Origin: an uncultured Zoogloea sp.
Lineage (GTDB): Bacteria; Pseudomonadota; Gammaproteobacteria; Burkholderiales; Rhodocyclaceae
Direction: 5' to 3'
DNA length: 7,101 bases
Assembly (NCBI GenBank): GCA_937967645.1
Contig: CALBTT010000013.1
Coordinates: forward strand, 1 to 7,101
Both the position numbers and the translations under genes were made by a program. Below are positions 1 through 6,763 of this stretch, in pieces; position 1 is the first letter of the stretch, and the number at the start of each line of letters is the position of its first letter. The notes beneath the pieces are model-generated. The model was given only the letters and a program-made list of their open reading frames with translations. It was not told the origin of the DNA and ran no database searches.

Positions 1-51
1 CATACGAGATGGTGATTCGTGACGGAGTTCAGACGTGTGCTCTTCCGATCT
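1..51 (+). other. Illumina P7/read-2 sequencing adapter (non-genomic contamination)
   Basis: Bases 1-10 (CATACGAGAT) are the 3' end of the Illumina P7 flow-cell sequence. Bases 11-18 (GGTGATTC) sit where an 8-nt i7 index belongs. Bases 19-51 match the TruSeq-type read-2 primer ending GTGCTCTTCCGATCT, except that one T is missing near base 23 (GTGACGGAGTTC instead of GTGACTGGAGTTC). This order (P7, index, primer, insert) is what an untrimmed read-through of a short library fragment leaves at a contig end. Genomic sequence begins at base 52. Translation of this piece yields the tell-tale artefact peptides MCSSDL on the plus strand and EIGRAHV on the minus strand. Confidence 0.97.
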
Positions 52-1468
52 CGCTGGCCGCGGTGGGGTCGTAGCGGATCCAGCCCCGCCCGGGCAGCCA
101 GACTTCGGCCCACGCGTGGGCGTCGGACTGGCGGATGACCAGGCTGCCGTCGATGGGGTTCAGCTCGCCCCCTTGGTAGCCCGTGACGACCCGGGCGGGA
201 ACGCCCGCGGCCCGCAAGGTGACCACGAAGGCGGCTGCGAAGTGCTCGCAGAAGCCCTGGCGGGTGTCAAAGAGAAAGCTGTCCACATCGTCCTGCCCCA
301 AGGCGGGTGGGTCCAGCGTGTAAGCGAGGCCGCTCTGCCGGAAGTGGGCGATGGCGAGATCCGGGATGGCGGAAGGATCGGCGGCGCGGGCCTTCAGGGT
401 CTCGCCGAGCGCGCGGGTGCGTGGATTCCCCGATGGCGGCAAGGTCAGGGCCAGGCGCAGCTGCAGGGGGGACTCGTCGAGCCCCACCGGGGTCGCTGGG
501 TGGGACACCAGATCCATCCGCTGGCGGGCGGTGACGGGCTCCCGGGCGAGCAGCTGGAAGTCGCCGGTGTAGCGCAGCCCGGGCGCGGCCGCCGGGAAGT
601 CCAGGGCCAGCAGCCAGCGCTGGTTGTGCGGCTCGAGGGTCAGCGTGTAGGCATAAGCCCGGCCCTGCGGCTGGTAAGCGGGCGAGTCAGTGGGCACGGT
701 CCGGATCTGGCGCCACACTCGACCATCGAAGCGGGTCAGCACCGGCCCCCGCCAGTAGCGCTCGGCGGGCGGCGGTGGCGTGCCCTCGAAGCGAGCGCGG
801 AAGGCGATCTCGGCAGACTGGCTGACCCGTGCCATGTCGCCGGGGGCCATGCTGTCGGAGAGCCCCGAGCTGCGGTTGTAGGCATCGGCGGGGAGTCCCC
901 ACAGGGGGCCCTGGACACGCGGGAAGAGCACGAACAGCACCAGCATCAGGGGCACTCCCTGCAGCACCAGCAGGGCGGCCTGACGGAGCCGCGGGCGGAC
1001 TTCGACCGAGGTGCCCTGCAAGGCCATCAGTGCCGCGATCGACGCGATGCTCCCGCTCAGGGCGAGAACGGCGATGAGCATGTCCTGGCGATACAGGAAC
1101 TGGCCGAGCTGCATGAAGAAGCTGAGCAGGACGACCGCCCGTCCGTCGCGGACGCGGTCGGTCTCCAGTAGCTTGAGGCTCATCAGGCCAGCCAGCAGGG
1201 CGATACCCGGCTCCTTGCCGAAAACCTGCTTGAACTCCAGCGCAACAAAGCCGATCAGCACGGCGGCCAGCATGAGCAGCATCCAGCGGCCCGGCATGGC
1301 GCCCCTGCCGTGGGCAATCACTCCCCGCCAGATCAGCAGCAGCAGACAGATGCCGGACAGGCCGGCAGGCAGGTGGCTGGCATGGGGCAGCAGGGTGAGC
1401 GCCGCCACGGCGATCAGCCAGTCGCACTGGTCGGTGCGCAGGGGCGCGTCAGGCATCGGCATGTCCAT
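52..1468 (-). CDS. TgpA-like DUF3488/transglutaminase domain membrane protein, 3' end missing
   Basis: This is an inner-membrane protein with a periplasmic papain/transglutaminase-fold domain. The first ~183 residues are very hydrophobic and hold about six or seven membrane segments (roughly 16-33, 36-53, 62-77, 88-102, 109-126, 130-150, 165-183), as in DUF3488. The soluble part carries the transglutaminase core with a complete triad: Cys407 in RQGFCEHFA, His451 in SDAHAWAEVW and Asp467 in RYDPTAA. TgpA of Pseudomonas is about 670 residues, so some 190 C-terminal residues (normally a last membrane helix and a cytoplasmic tail) are missing. About 472 residues are genuine; the reading frame then enters the adapter and ends in EIGRAHV. 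The cut is therefore an assembly edge, not a biological truncation. The start at 1468 overlaps the upstream DUF58 gene by 20 bp; in-frame ATGs at 1462 and 1456 are alternatives, none with a clear Shine-Dalgarno. The family is linked to cell-envelope maintenance, but the substrate here cannot be inferred. Confidence 0.9.
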
Positions 1469-2423
1469 GCAGGGCCAGCGCGCTCAGGCACTGGTGGCGA
1501 TGAGCGGGACCCTGTCCGCGGGGCAAGGTGTGGCCGGGGAGGGTCAGCGCGTAGGCGGTGCCGGCCCGGTCGGCTTCCAGGACCCAGCGGGTCAGGCGCG
1601 CGATGCGGGCTTCGATACCCAGATCGGCGGGTAGTGACGACCAGTCCAGCGTGATGTCGGTGGCGGTGCTGCCATCGAAATCCTTGGTGCGCCAGGGGCC
1701 GCCACGGGCGACCGCCTTCCAGGCGACATGGCGCGGGGAGTCGGCGGGTTGGTGGTGGCGCAGGCCGGCAAAGTCATCCTGCCCGTGTCCGGCGCCGCCC
1801 TCGCCATATCGACCCTCCCCGTCGCCAGGCAAGGGCGGGCCTTCCCGCTCGGGCGCTGGGTATACGAGGCAGCGCAGATCCGGCTGGAACAGGCTCCAGG
1901 CGCGGATCAGGCCCAGGGGATGGTGTGTCTCCAGGGTGAGCCGGGGTAGCGGGAGCCAGCCGCGTTGGGTGGTCGGGAGCTCGATGTCGCGGCTGACCGA
2001 GGTTTCGCCAGGAATGTCGAAGAGCTCTGCCCCGGGCTGCGCATGCCGGGTTGGAGCGAGGTGGAGTCCCTGGCGGGGGCGCAGTCCCGGGTTGCTGAGG
2101 ACCACCCCGAAGTGGGCGGGCTGGCCGCAGAACACCGGTTCCGCGCGCCCTGCGGCGATGCTCAGCCCGACCACGTTGCGGAATGCGTGGTGGATGCTGA
2201 CCCAGCCGACGCTCGCAATCAGGAAGGTGAGGGCGAAGCCCAGGCTGAGGGTGTAGTTGATGGACGCCAGCAGCATCACCGTGAGGGTGAGGCCGAGGCT
2301 CAGGCCGAAGCGCGTGGGCAGCACGAAGATGCGCCGCTGCACCAGCTCGATCGGCGACCTCTCCGGGCCGCTGACCCGGAACAGCCAGCGCTGCACCGCG
2401 GCGGGCAACTCGAGGTGCTTCAT
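1449..2423 (-). CDS. DUF58 domain-containing protein
   Basis: This 324-residue protein is of the short DUF58 type that accompanies MoxR ATPases. Two adjacent hydrophobic segments (about 39-57 and 60-79) anchor it in the membrane near the N-terminus. A beta-rich middle region follows. The DUF58 signature lies at about 215-240 (GQDDFAGLRHHQPADSPRHV then AWKAVAR), followed by KDFDG at 247-251. The C-terminus (YALTLPGH...CLSALAL) is also typical of the family. DUF58 proteins are thought to be related to von Willebrand factor A-type domains and to act as partners or substrates of MoxR chaperones; the biochemical role is not established. Its ATG overlaps the moxR stop codon by four bases (ATGA, 2420-2423), and its 3' end overlaps the transglutaminase gene, so translational coupling in a three-gene operon is likely. 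No strong ribosome binding site is visible, which fits coupling. Confidence 0.93.
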   Translation of the reverse strand: MKHLELPAAVQRWLFRVSGPERSPIELVQRRIFVLPTRFGLSLGLTLTVMLLASINYTLSLGFALTFLIASVGWVSIHHAFRNVVGLSIAAGRAEPVFCGQPAHFGVVLSNPGLRPRQGLHLAPTRHAQPGAELFDIPGETSVSRDIELPTTQRGWLPLPRLTLETHHPLGLIRAWSLFQPDLRCLVYPAPEREGPPLPGDGEGRYGEGGAGHGQDDFAGLRHHQPADSPRHVAWKAVARGGPWRTKDFDGSTATDITLDWSSLPADLGIEARIARLTRWVLEADRAGTAYALTLPGHTLPRGQGPAHRHQCLSALALHGHADA

Positions 2424-3340
2424 CCGCGCAGGGGCACGGCCTCGAGCAGGCCGGCCACGAGGTCGTCCGGGCTGGCTGGGGTGTCGCCAGCGGCTCTCAG
2501 GCGATGGCCGGCCACGGCGGGCAGCACGGCCTGCACATCTTCGGGCAGCACATGCTCGCGTCCCGCGAGGAGTGCCCAGGCGCGTGCCGCGGCGATCAGG
2601 GCCAGGCCGGCGCGGGGTGACAGGCCGAGGGAGTAGGCGGCACTCTCGCGGCTGTGGGCGAGAAGGTCCTGGATGTAGTCGAGGAGGCGAGGGGCTACAT
2701 GGACCTGGTGGGCGGCGGCAAACAGCGTGTCCAGCTCGCCCGGCGCGAGAACGGGGTGCAGGCCCGCGAGGATCTCGCGGCGGTCCTCGCCCGCCAGCAG
2801 GCGCCGTTCAGCGGCACGGTCCGGGTAGCCCAGCGCGATGCGCATGAGGAACCGGTCCAGCTGGCTTTCCGGCAACGGAAACGTACCGATCTGGTCGGCG
2901 GGGTTCTGGGTGGCGATCACGAAAAACGGGGTCGGCAGGGGCCAGGTCCTGCCCTCCGCGCTGATCTGGCGCTCTTCCATGGCCTCAAGCAGGGCGCTCT
3001 GGGTCTTGGGTGTGGCCCGGTTGATCTCGTCGGCCAGGACAAGCTGGCAGAACACGGGGCCGGGATGAAAGCGGAAGGCCGCATCATGCTGGTTGAAGAT
3101 GGACACGCCCAGGATGTCCGCGGGCAGCATGTCGCTGGTGAATTGGATGCGCTGGAACTCCAGGCCGAGCAGCCGGGCGAGGACGTGGGCCAGGGTGGTC
3201 TTGCCGACGCCGGGCAGGTCTTCCAGCAGCAGGTGGCCGCGTGCCAGCAGGCAGGCGAGGGCGAGCCGCAGGGCGCGCTCCTTGCCGAGGATGATTTCGC
3301 CGGCGGCGTCGAGCAGCCGGTTGCAGAGGTGGGTCGGCAT
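2420..3340 (-). CDS. MoxR family AAA+ ATPase
   Basis: This 306-residue cytoplasmic MoxR-type AAA+ ATPase is of normal family length. Motifs in order are Walker A DLPGVGKTT (about 41-49), Walker B LVLADEINRA (about 100-109, acidic pair 104-105), sensor 1 IATQNP (about 142-147), the arginine-finger region PESQLDRFLMR (about 157-167) and sensor 2 GLSPRAG (about 239-245). All expected ATPase residues are present. MoxR proteins are thought to act as chaperones that mature or activate partners encoded beside them, usually DUF58/vWA proteins; here DUF58 and the transglutaminase protein follow directly. I chose the ATG at 3340 (MPTHLCNRLLDAAGEIILGKE) because it gives the usual MoxR N-terminus. The frame stays open upstream to 3472, but that extension (MSPRPARHP...) is non-homologous in character and runs through the intergenic region. 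No clear Shine-Dalgarno precedes 3340. It is the first gene of the operon in this window. Confidence 0.95.
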   Translation of the reverse strand: MPTHLCNRLLDAAGEIILGKERALRLALACLLARGHLLLEDLPGVGKTTLAHVLARLLGLEFQRIQFTSDMLPADILGVSIFNQHDAAFRFHPGPVFCQLVLADEINRATPKTQSALLEAMEERQISAEGRTWPLPTPFFVIATQNPADQIGTFPLPESQLDRFLMRIALGYPDRAAERRLLAGEDRREILAGLHPVLAPGELDTLFAAAHQVHVAPRLLDYIQDLLAHSRESAAYSLGLSPRAGLALIAAARAWALLAGREHVLPEDVQAVLPAVAGHRLRAAGDTPASPDDLVAGLLEAVPLRG

Positions 3341-3369
3341 GGTGCAGGCTTTTTTCGGGTTCAAGTTAA

Positions 3370-3386
3370 GTGGATAATGATTCCAC
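3370..3386. promoter_or_regulatory. Short inverted repeat in the divergent moxR/HDAC intergenic region
   Basis: The 176 bp between the divergent moxR-like and deacetylase starts (3341-3516) hold no gene. Within an AT-richer patch there is an inverted repeat GTGGA-taatgat-TCCAC, including GATAAT (3373-3378), which resembles a plus-strand -10 hexamer. No good -35 is visible at the right distance (only a T run at 3350-3355). At least one promoter in each direction must lie in or near this region, but the sequence does not let me place it firmly. The repeat could be a weak operator or chance. Confidence 0.22.
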
Positions 3387-3504
3387 AACAGCATTCCGCA
3401 TGCTCGAAACCCTGCGTCGGCTCCTGCTTTCAGGCAGAGCGGTGCCGGGTGCCGGGCTGGCCGGGGCGACAATCGATACGCACAGAAGACGCATAGCGAG
3501 AGGC

Positions 3505-3513
3505 AGGGGAGAG
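3505..3513 (+). promoter_or_regulatory. Ribosome binding site deciding the deacetylase start
   Basis: The purine-rich run AGGGGAGAG contains GGAG five bases before the ATG at 3517. It selects that start over the open frame that extends upstream to 3370. Confidence 0.75.
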
Positions 3514-3516
3514 TTT

Positions 3517-4443
3517 ATGACGAGTACCGCATTCATCACGCACCGGGACTGCTGGCTGCACAACATGGGGGAGCACCACCCGGAGTCGCCGGAGCGCCTG
3601 GGGGCCATCAACGATCGGCTCATCGCCGCCGGGCTCGACATGTACCTGTCCTTCCATGACGCACCGGTCGCCAGCGTTGACCAGATTTCCCGGGCCCATC
3701 CCCGGGAGCACGTGGAAGAGCTCCTCGCCAGCGTACCCGAACATGGCATCCGGCACCTGGATCCGGACACGGCCCTGTGCCCCCACTCCATGAAAGCCGC
3801 GCTGCGCTCGGCGGGGGCGGGCATCATGGCCACCGACCTGGTCCTGTCGGGTCAGGCCGAGAATGCCTTCTGCGCCATCCGTCCGCCCGGTCACCACGCA
3901 GAGGCCAGCAAGGCCATGGGCTTCTGCTTCTTCAACAACGTGGCGGTGGCGGCCCGCCACGCCCTGGAAGAGCACGGCCTGAAGCGTGTCGCGATCATCG
4001 ATTTCGACGTGCATCACGGCAACGGCACGGAAGACATCTTCAAGGACGATCCGCGGGTGCTGATGGTCAGCATCTTCCAGCACCCCTTCTACCCCTACAG
4101 CGGTGCCGACAATCCGGCGCCCAACATGGTGAACGTGCCCATCAAGGCGGGCAGCCGGGGGGATGTGTTCCGGGAGATCGTCAGCACCATCTGGATTCCG
4201 GCACTGCGTAACCATGCCCCGGAGATGATCTTCATTTCGGCAGGCTTCGATGCCCATTACGAGGACGACATGGGTTCCCTGGGCCTCGTCGAGGCGGACT
4301 ACATGTGGGTCACGGAGCAGCTCAAGGCCGTGGCGGCGGAGTTTTCCAATCGTCGCATCGTTTCCCTGCTGGAAGGCGGCTATTCCCTGTCGTCCCTCGC
4401 CCGTAGCGTGGTCGCCCACATCAAGACCCTGGCCGACCTCTAG
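3517..4443 (+). CDS. Histone deacetylase family protein (zinc-dependent, class II-like)
   Basis: This 308-residue cytosolic zinc hydrolase belongs to the arginase/deacetylase fold, in the bacterial HDAC-like group that also includes acetoin-utilization (AcuC-like) and acetylpolyamine amidohydrolases. Visible motifs are HPESPERL near the N-terminus (about 21-28), RPPGHHA at about 122-128 (tandem catalytic histidines 126-127), DFDVHHGNGT at about 162-171 (zinc ligands Asp164 and His166), ISAGFDAH at about 240-247 (third zinc ligand Asp245) and LEGGY at about 285-289 (transition-state Tyr289). All catalytic residues are intact, so an active deacylase is expected; the substrate (acetyl-lysine, polyamine or another amide) cannot be read from the sequence. 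The start at 3517 is supported by a good ribosome binding site and a typical N-terminus. The gene is divergent from the moxR operon and separated from dapA by a hairpin, so it is probably transcribed alone. Confidence 0.95.
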   Translation: MTSTAFITHRDCWLHNMGEHHPESPERLGAINDRLIAAGLDMYLSFHDAPVASVDQISRAHPREHVEELLASVPEHGIRHLDPDTALCPHSMKAALRSAGAGIMATDLVLSGQAENAFCAIRPPGHHAEASKAMGFCFFNNVAVAARHALEEHGLKRVAIIDFDVHHGNGTEDIFKDDPRVLMVSIFQHPFYPYSGADNPAPNMVNVPIKAGSRGDVFREIVSTIWIPALRNHAPEMIFISAGFDAHYEDDMGSLGLVEADYMWVTEQLKAVAAEFSNRRIVSLLEGGYSLSSLARSVVAHIKTLADL

Positions 4444-4453
4444 GCGCCTCAGT

Positions 4454-4476
4454 GCCCCGCCGTCCGGGCGGGGCTT
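4454..4476 (+). terminator. GC-rich hairpin after the deacetylase gene
   Basis: A perfect 8-bp stem GCCCCGCC (4454-4461) / GGCGGGGC (4467-4474) closes a 5-nt loop 10 bp past the stop codon. Only TT follows before a C run, so it is a weak or non-canonical intrinsic terminator. It may instead serve as an mRNA 3'-end stabiliser. Confidence 0.55.
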
Positions 4477-4558
4477 CCCCGCTCCGGCGGTGATCCCCTT
4501 CCGCAGCGGATTTGGTAAGCACAGGTTGCGTCCGTCTAGCCTTCCCGAAGTGATTGGG

Positions 4559-4564
4559 TACAAT
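4559..4564 (+). promoter_or_regulatory. Possible -10 element of the dapA promoter
   Basis: TACAAT (one mismatch to TATAAT) lies 30 bp before the dapA ATG, in a locally AT-richer segment after the deacetylase hairpin. It would give a 5' leader of about 24 nt. No recognisable TTGACA-like -35 occurs 16-18 bp upstream, so the call is tentative. Confidence 0.35.
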
Positions 4565-4594
4565 ACTCAACTTTCCCTCTTTCCCCGATAGCCC

Positions 4595-5473
4595 ATGATT
4601 ACCGGTTCGATTGTCGCCATCGTCACTCCGATGCACGAGGATGGCAGCCTGGATCTGCCCCGATTCCGCAGCCTCATCGATTTCCACATCAAGGAAGGCA
4701 CCGACGGGATTGTTGTCGTCGGCACCACCGGTGAATCGCCGACGGTCAATGTCGAAGAGCACTGCGAATTGATCCGGGTGGCCGTCGAGCATTCCGCGGG
4801 CCGTACCCCGATCATCGCGGGCACCGGCGCCAACAGCACCAGTGAAGCCATCGAGCTGACCGAGTTCTCCCGCAAGGCGGGGGCGGTGGCGGGGCTGTCC
4901 GTGGTCCCTTACTACAACCGTCCGACCCAGGAAGGCCTGTACCAGCACTTCCGGACCATCGCCGAGGCCAGCCCGCTGCCGATGATCCTGTACAACGTGC
5001 CGGGGCGCACGGTGGCCGACCTGTCCAACGACACCGCGCTGCGGCTGGCTGAAGTGCCCAACATCATCGGCATCAAGGACGCTACCGGCAACATCGATCG
5101 CGCCTGCGATCTGATCGCCCGTGCGCCCGAGGGCTTCGCGCTGTACACCGGCGATGACATGACGGCCATGGCCTTCATCATGCTTGGCGGCCATGGCACC
5201 ATCTCGGTGACCGCGAACGTGGCACCGCGCCTGATGCACGAAATGTGTGTGGCTGCGGCTGCGGGCGACGGCATCCGTGCTCGCGACCTCAATGCGAAGC
5301 TGGTCGGCCTCCATCGTCACCTCTTCTGTGAAGCCAACCCCATCCCGGTCAAGTGGGCTGTCGAGCAGATGGGCTTCATCGGCAAGGGGATCCGCCTGCC
5401 GCTGACCCCGCTGTCCGAGGCTTGCCAGGAACGTGTCCGCGACGCCATGCGTCAGGCCGGCATCGAAGTTTGA
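4595..5473 (+). CDS. dapA: 4-hydroxy-tetrahydrodipicolinate synthase
   Basis: DapA condenses pyruvate with L-aspartate-4-semialdehyde, the first committed step to diaminopimelate and lysine in the cytosol. The protein is a 292-residue TIM barrel, the same length as E. coli DapA and in the same numbering. Schiff-base Lys161 (GIKDATGN), Tyr133 (LYNVPGRT), Thr44/Thr45 (GTTGES), Tyr107 (PYYNRP) and substrate-binding Arg138 are all present. In the lysine-feedback pocket Ser48, His56, Asn80, Glu84 and Tyr106 are kept, while E. coli Ala49 and His53 are Pro49 and Val53 here. The ATG gives the standard N-terminus (MITGSIVAIVTPM), but its upstream region is pyrimidine-rich with no Shine-Dalgarno, so initiation may be leader-dependent or relatively weak. 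The gene is followed after 29 bp by bamC, an adjacency known in proteobacteria, and the two are probably co-transcribed. Confidence 0.98.
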   Translation: MITGSIVAIVTPMHEDGSLDLPRFRSLIDFHIKEGTDGIVVVGTTGESPTVNVEEHCELIRVAVEHSAGRTPIIAGTGANSTSEAIELTEFSRKAGAVAGLSVVPYYNRPTQEGLYQHFRTIAEASPLPMILYNVPGRTVADLSNDTALRLAEVPNIIGIKDATGNIDRACDLIARAPEGFALYTGDDMTAMAFIMLGGHGTISVTANVAPRLMHEMCVAAAAGDGIRARDLNAKLVGLHRHLFCEANPIPVKWAVEQMGFIGKGIRLPLTPLSEACQERVRDAMRQAGIEV

Positions 5474-5491
5474 ATCTGTTGTTCCCACCCC

Positions 5492-5496
5492 GAGGG
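5492..5496 (+). promoter_or_regulatory. Ribosome binding site deciding the bamC start
   Basis: GAGGG lies six bases before the ATG at 5503. It supports that start against the open frame that continues back into dapA to 5353; the 5503 start also places a signal peptide at the N-terminus. Confidence 0.7.
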
Positions 5497-5502
5497 TTAC
5501 GC

Positions 5503-6675
5503 ATGCAAAGCCGAAAGCTGGCTTCCGGTTCGGCGGTCGTTGTCGCGACGATCGCCCTCGCCGGTTGCTCCGGTTCCTTGCTGGAATCGAAGAAGATCGA
5601 TTACAAGAGTGCCTCTTCCGCGCCAGCGCGGTCTACCCTTGAAATCCCGCCCGACCTGACCGCTCCTACGGCGGACGATCGTTACGCGGTCCCGGACATC
5701 AACCCGAAGGGGAGTGCCACCTTCTCCGCCTACAACGCCGAACGCAAGGCGCAGGCCGGTGCGACGGTTGCCACCGGCGGACCGGCGGAGGTAGCGCCCC
5801 AGAGCATCGACAAGATGCGGGTCGAGCGCTCGGGCACCCAGCGCTGGCTGGTGGTTCCGGGTACGCCGGAGAAGATCTGGCCGTTGGTGCGTGAGTTCTG
5901 GCAGGAGAATGGCTTCATCCTCAATGTGGATCGTCCCGAGATCGGTGTCATGGAAACCGACTGGGCCGAGAACCGGGCCAAGATCGATAACGGCATCATC
6001 CGGAACACCATTGGCAAGGTCATCGATGGTCTCTATTCCACCCCGGAGCGGGACAAGTTCCGGACCCGGCTGGAGAAGGGGGGCGAGGCAGGGTTCGTCG
6101 AGATCTACGTCAGCCATCGCGGCATGATGGAGATCTATCCCAACGAGGCCAAGGACCGCACCATCTGGCAGCCCCGTGCGGCAGATCCCGAGCTCGAGGC
6201 TGAGTTCCTGCAGCGGCTGATGATCCGTCTCGGCGCAGACGAAAGCAGGGCCAAGGCCCAGATTGCGGCCAAGCCTCAGGTTGAGAAGGCGAAGCTGGAG
6301 AGTGCGCCCACCGGAGTTTCCGTGCTTCAGGTGGAAGAAGGTTTTGACCGCGCCTGGCGTCGTGTCGGTCTCGCACTCGATCGCGTCGGCTTCACCGTCG
6401 AGGATCGTGATCGCTCGCAGGGCCTCTACTACGTCCGGTATGTCGATCCGGAAGTGGACGTGAAGAAGAAGGGCGACGACGAAGGTATCCTTTCCAAGCT
6501 GGCCTTCTGGCGTTCCTCGAGCAAGCCCGATGTGGCCTCCGGCAGTCAGTACCGTATCCATGTGAAGGGTGCCGGAACCGGATCGTCGATCCAGGTCCTG
6601 ACCCGTGAAGGCGGTACCGATACGTCGGAGTCGGCGCGCAAGATCCTTGGCCTGCTGTTCCAGCAACTCAAGTGA
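5503..6675 (+). CDS. bamC: Outer membrane protein assembly factor BamC (lipoprotein)
   Basis: BamC is a lipoprotein subunit of the BAM complex, which folds beta-barrel proteins into the outer membrane; it associates through BamD. The 390-residue product has a signal peptide ending in the lipobox LAGC (residues 19-22, lipidated Cys22). Next comes the conserved unstructured N-terminal segment (about 32-65, IDYKSAS...LEIPPDLTAP...YAVP) that in E. coli lies along BamD. Two helix-grip domains follow: one at about 104-245 (RWLVV, IWPLVREFWQENGF, METDWAEN), the second at about 271-390 (GVSVLQVEEGFDRAWRRVGLALDR, GLYYVRYVDPE, ending in SESARKILGLLFQQLK). It is longer than the 344-residue E. coli protein, partly through an Ala/Gly-rich stretch at about 80-100 and a charged insertion at about 320-348 containing a hydrophobic ILSKLAFWR patch. 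It sits 29 bp after dapA and ends ahead of a strong terminator. Confidence 0.95.
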   Translation: MQSRKLASGSAVVVATIALAGCSGSLLESKKIDYKSASSAPARSTLEIPPDLTAPTADDRYAVPDINPKGSATFSAYNAERKAQAGATVATGGPAEVAPQSIDKMRVERSGTQRWLVVPGTPEKIWPLVREFWQENGFILNVDRPEIGVMETDWAENRAKIDNGIIRNTIGKVIDGLYSTPERDKFRTRLEKGGEAGFVEIYVSHRGMMEIYPNEAKDRTIWQPRAADPELEAEFLQRLMIRLGADESRAKAQIAAKPQVEKAKLESAPTGVSVLQVEEGFDRAWRRVGLALDRVGFTVEDRDRSQGLYYVRYVDPEVDVKKKGDDEGILSKLAFWRSSSKPDVASGSQYRIHVKGAGTGSSIQVLTREGGTDTSESARKILGLLFQQLK

Positions 6676-6714
6676 TTCGCAGCTGCTTGCAGGTTTGAGT
6701 CAGTCACTGGCTCG

Positions 6715-6745
6715 AAAAAACGCCGGACATGTCCGGCGTTTTTTT
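6715..6745 (+). terminator. Bidirectional intrinsic terminator 1 (bamC-proximal)
   Basis: The 18-bp perfect palindrome CGCCGGACATGTCCGGCG (6721-6738) forms a 7-bp GC-rich stem with a CATG loop. It is preceded by six A (6715-6720) and followed by seven T (6739-6745), so it is a canonical rho-independent terminator for bamC. It also reads as a terminator on the minus strand. Confidence 0.95.
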
Positions 6746-6763
6746 GTGCCTTTTTCCAGGCGT

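Noticed and set aside
35..1171. Long plus-strand open frame beginning MCSSDL
   Set aside because: Its start lies in the adapter and it runs antisense to the transglutaminase gene. The product is Gly/Arg/Gln-rich with no recognisable domain; such long shadow frames are expected in GC-rich DNA.
3341..3472. N-terminal extension of the MoxR frame to 3472
   Set aside because: The extra 44 residues do not look like any MoxR N-terminus and cover the divergent control region; the ATG at 3340 gives the normal family length.
3517..4443. Deacetylase considered as part of a polyketide, acetoin or polyamine cluster
   Set aside because: Neighbouring genes are housekeeping (dapA, bamC) or the MoxR trio; nothing beside it indicates acetoin or polyamine metabolism.
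3430..4563. 377-residue minus-strand frame opposite the deacetylase gene
   Set aside because: It is antisense to a gene with complete catalytic motifs. Its His/Gly/Arg-rich product has no domain or ribosome binding site that I can see.
4421..5488. 355-residue minus-strand frame opposite dapA
   Set aside because: Antisense shadow of dapA, which matches E. coli DapA residue for residue at the active site.
5353..5502. Upstream extension of the bamC frame into dapA
   Set aside because: It would bury the signal peptide and lipobox inside the protein. The ATG at 5503 has a ribosome binding site and puts the lipobox at residue 22.
5497..6666. 389-residue minus-strand frame opposite bamC
   Set aside because: Antisense shadow with no recognisable domain, and the bamC frame is intact with all expected segments.
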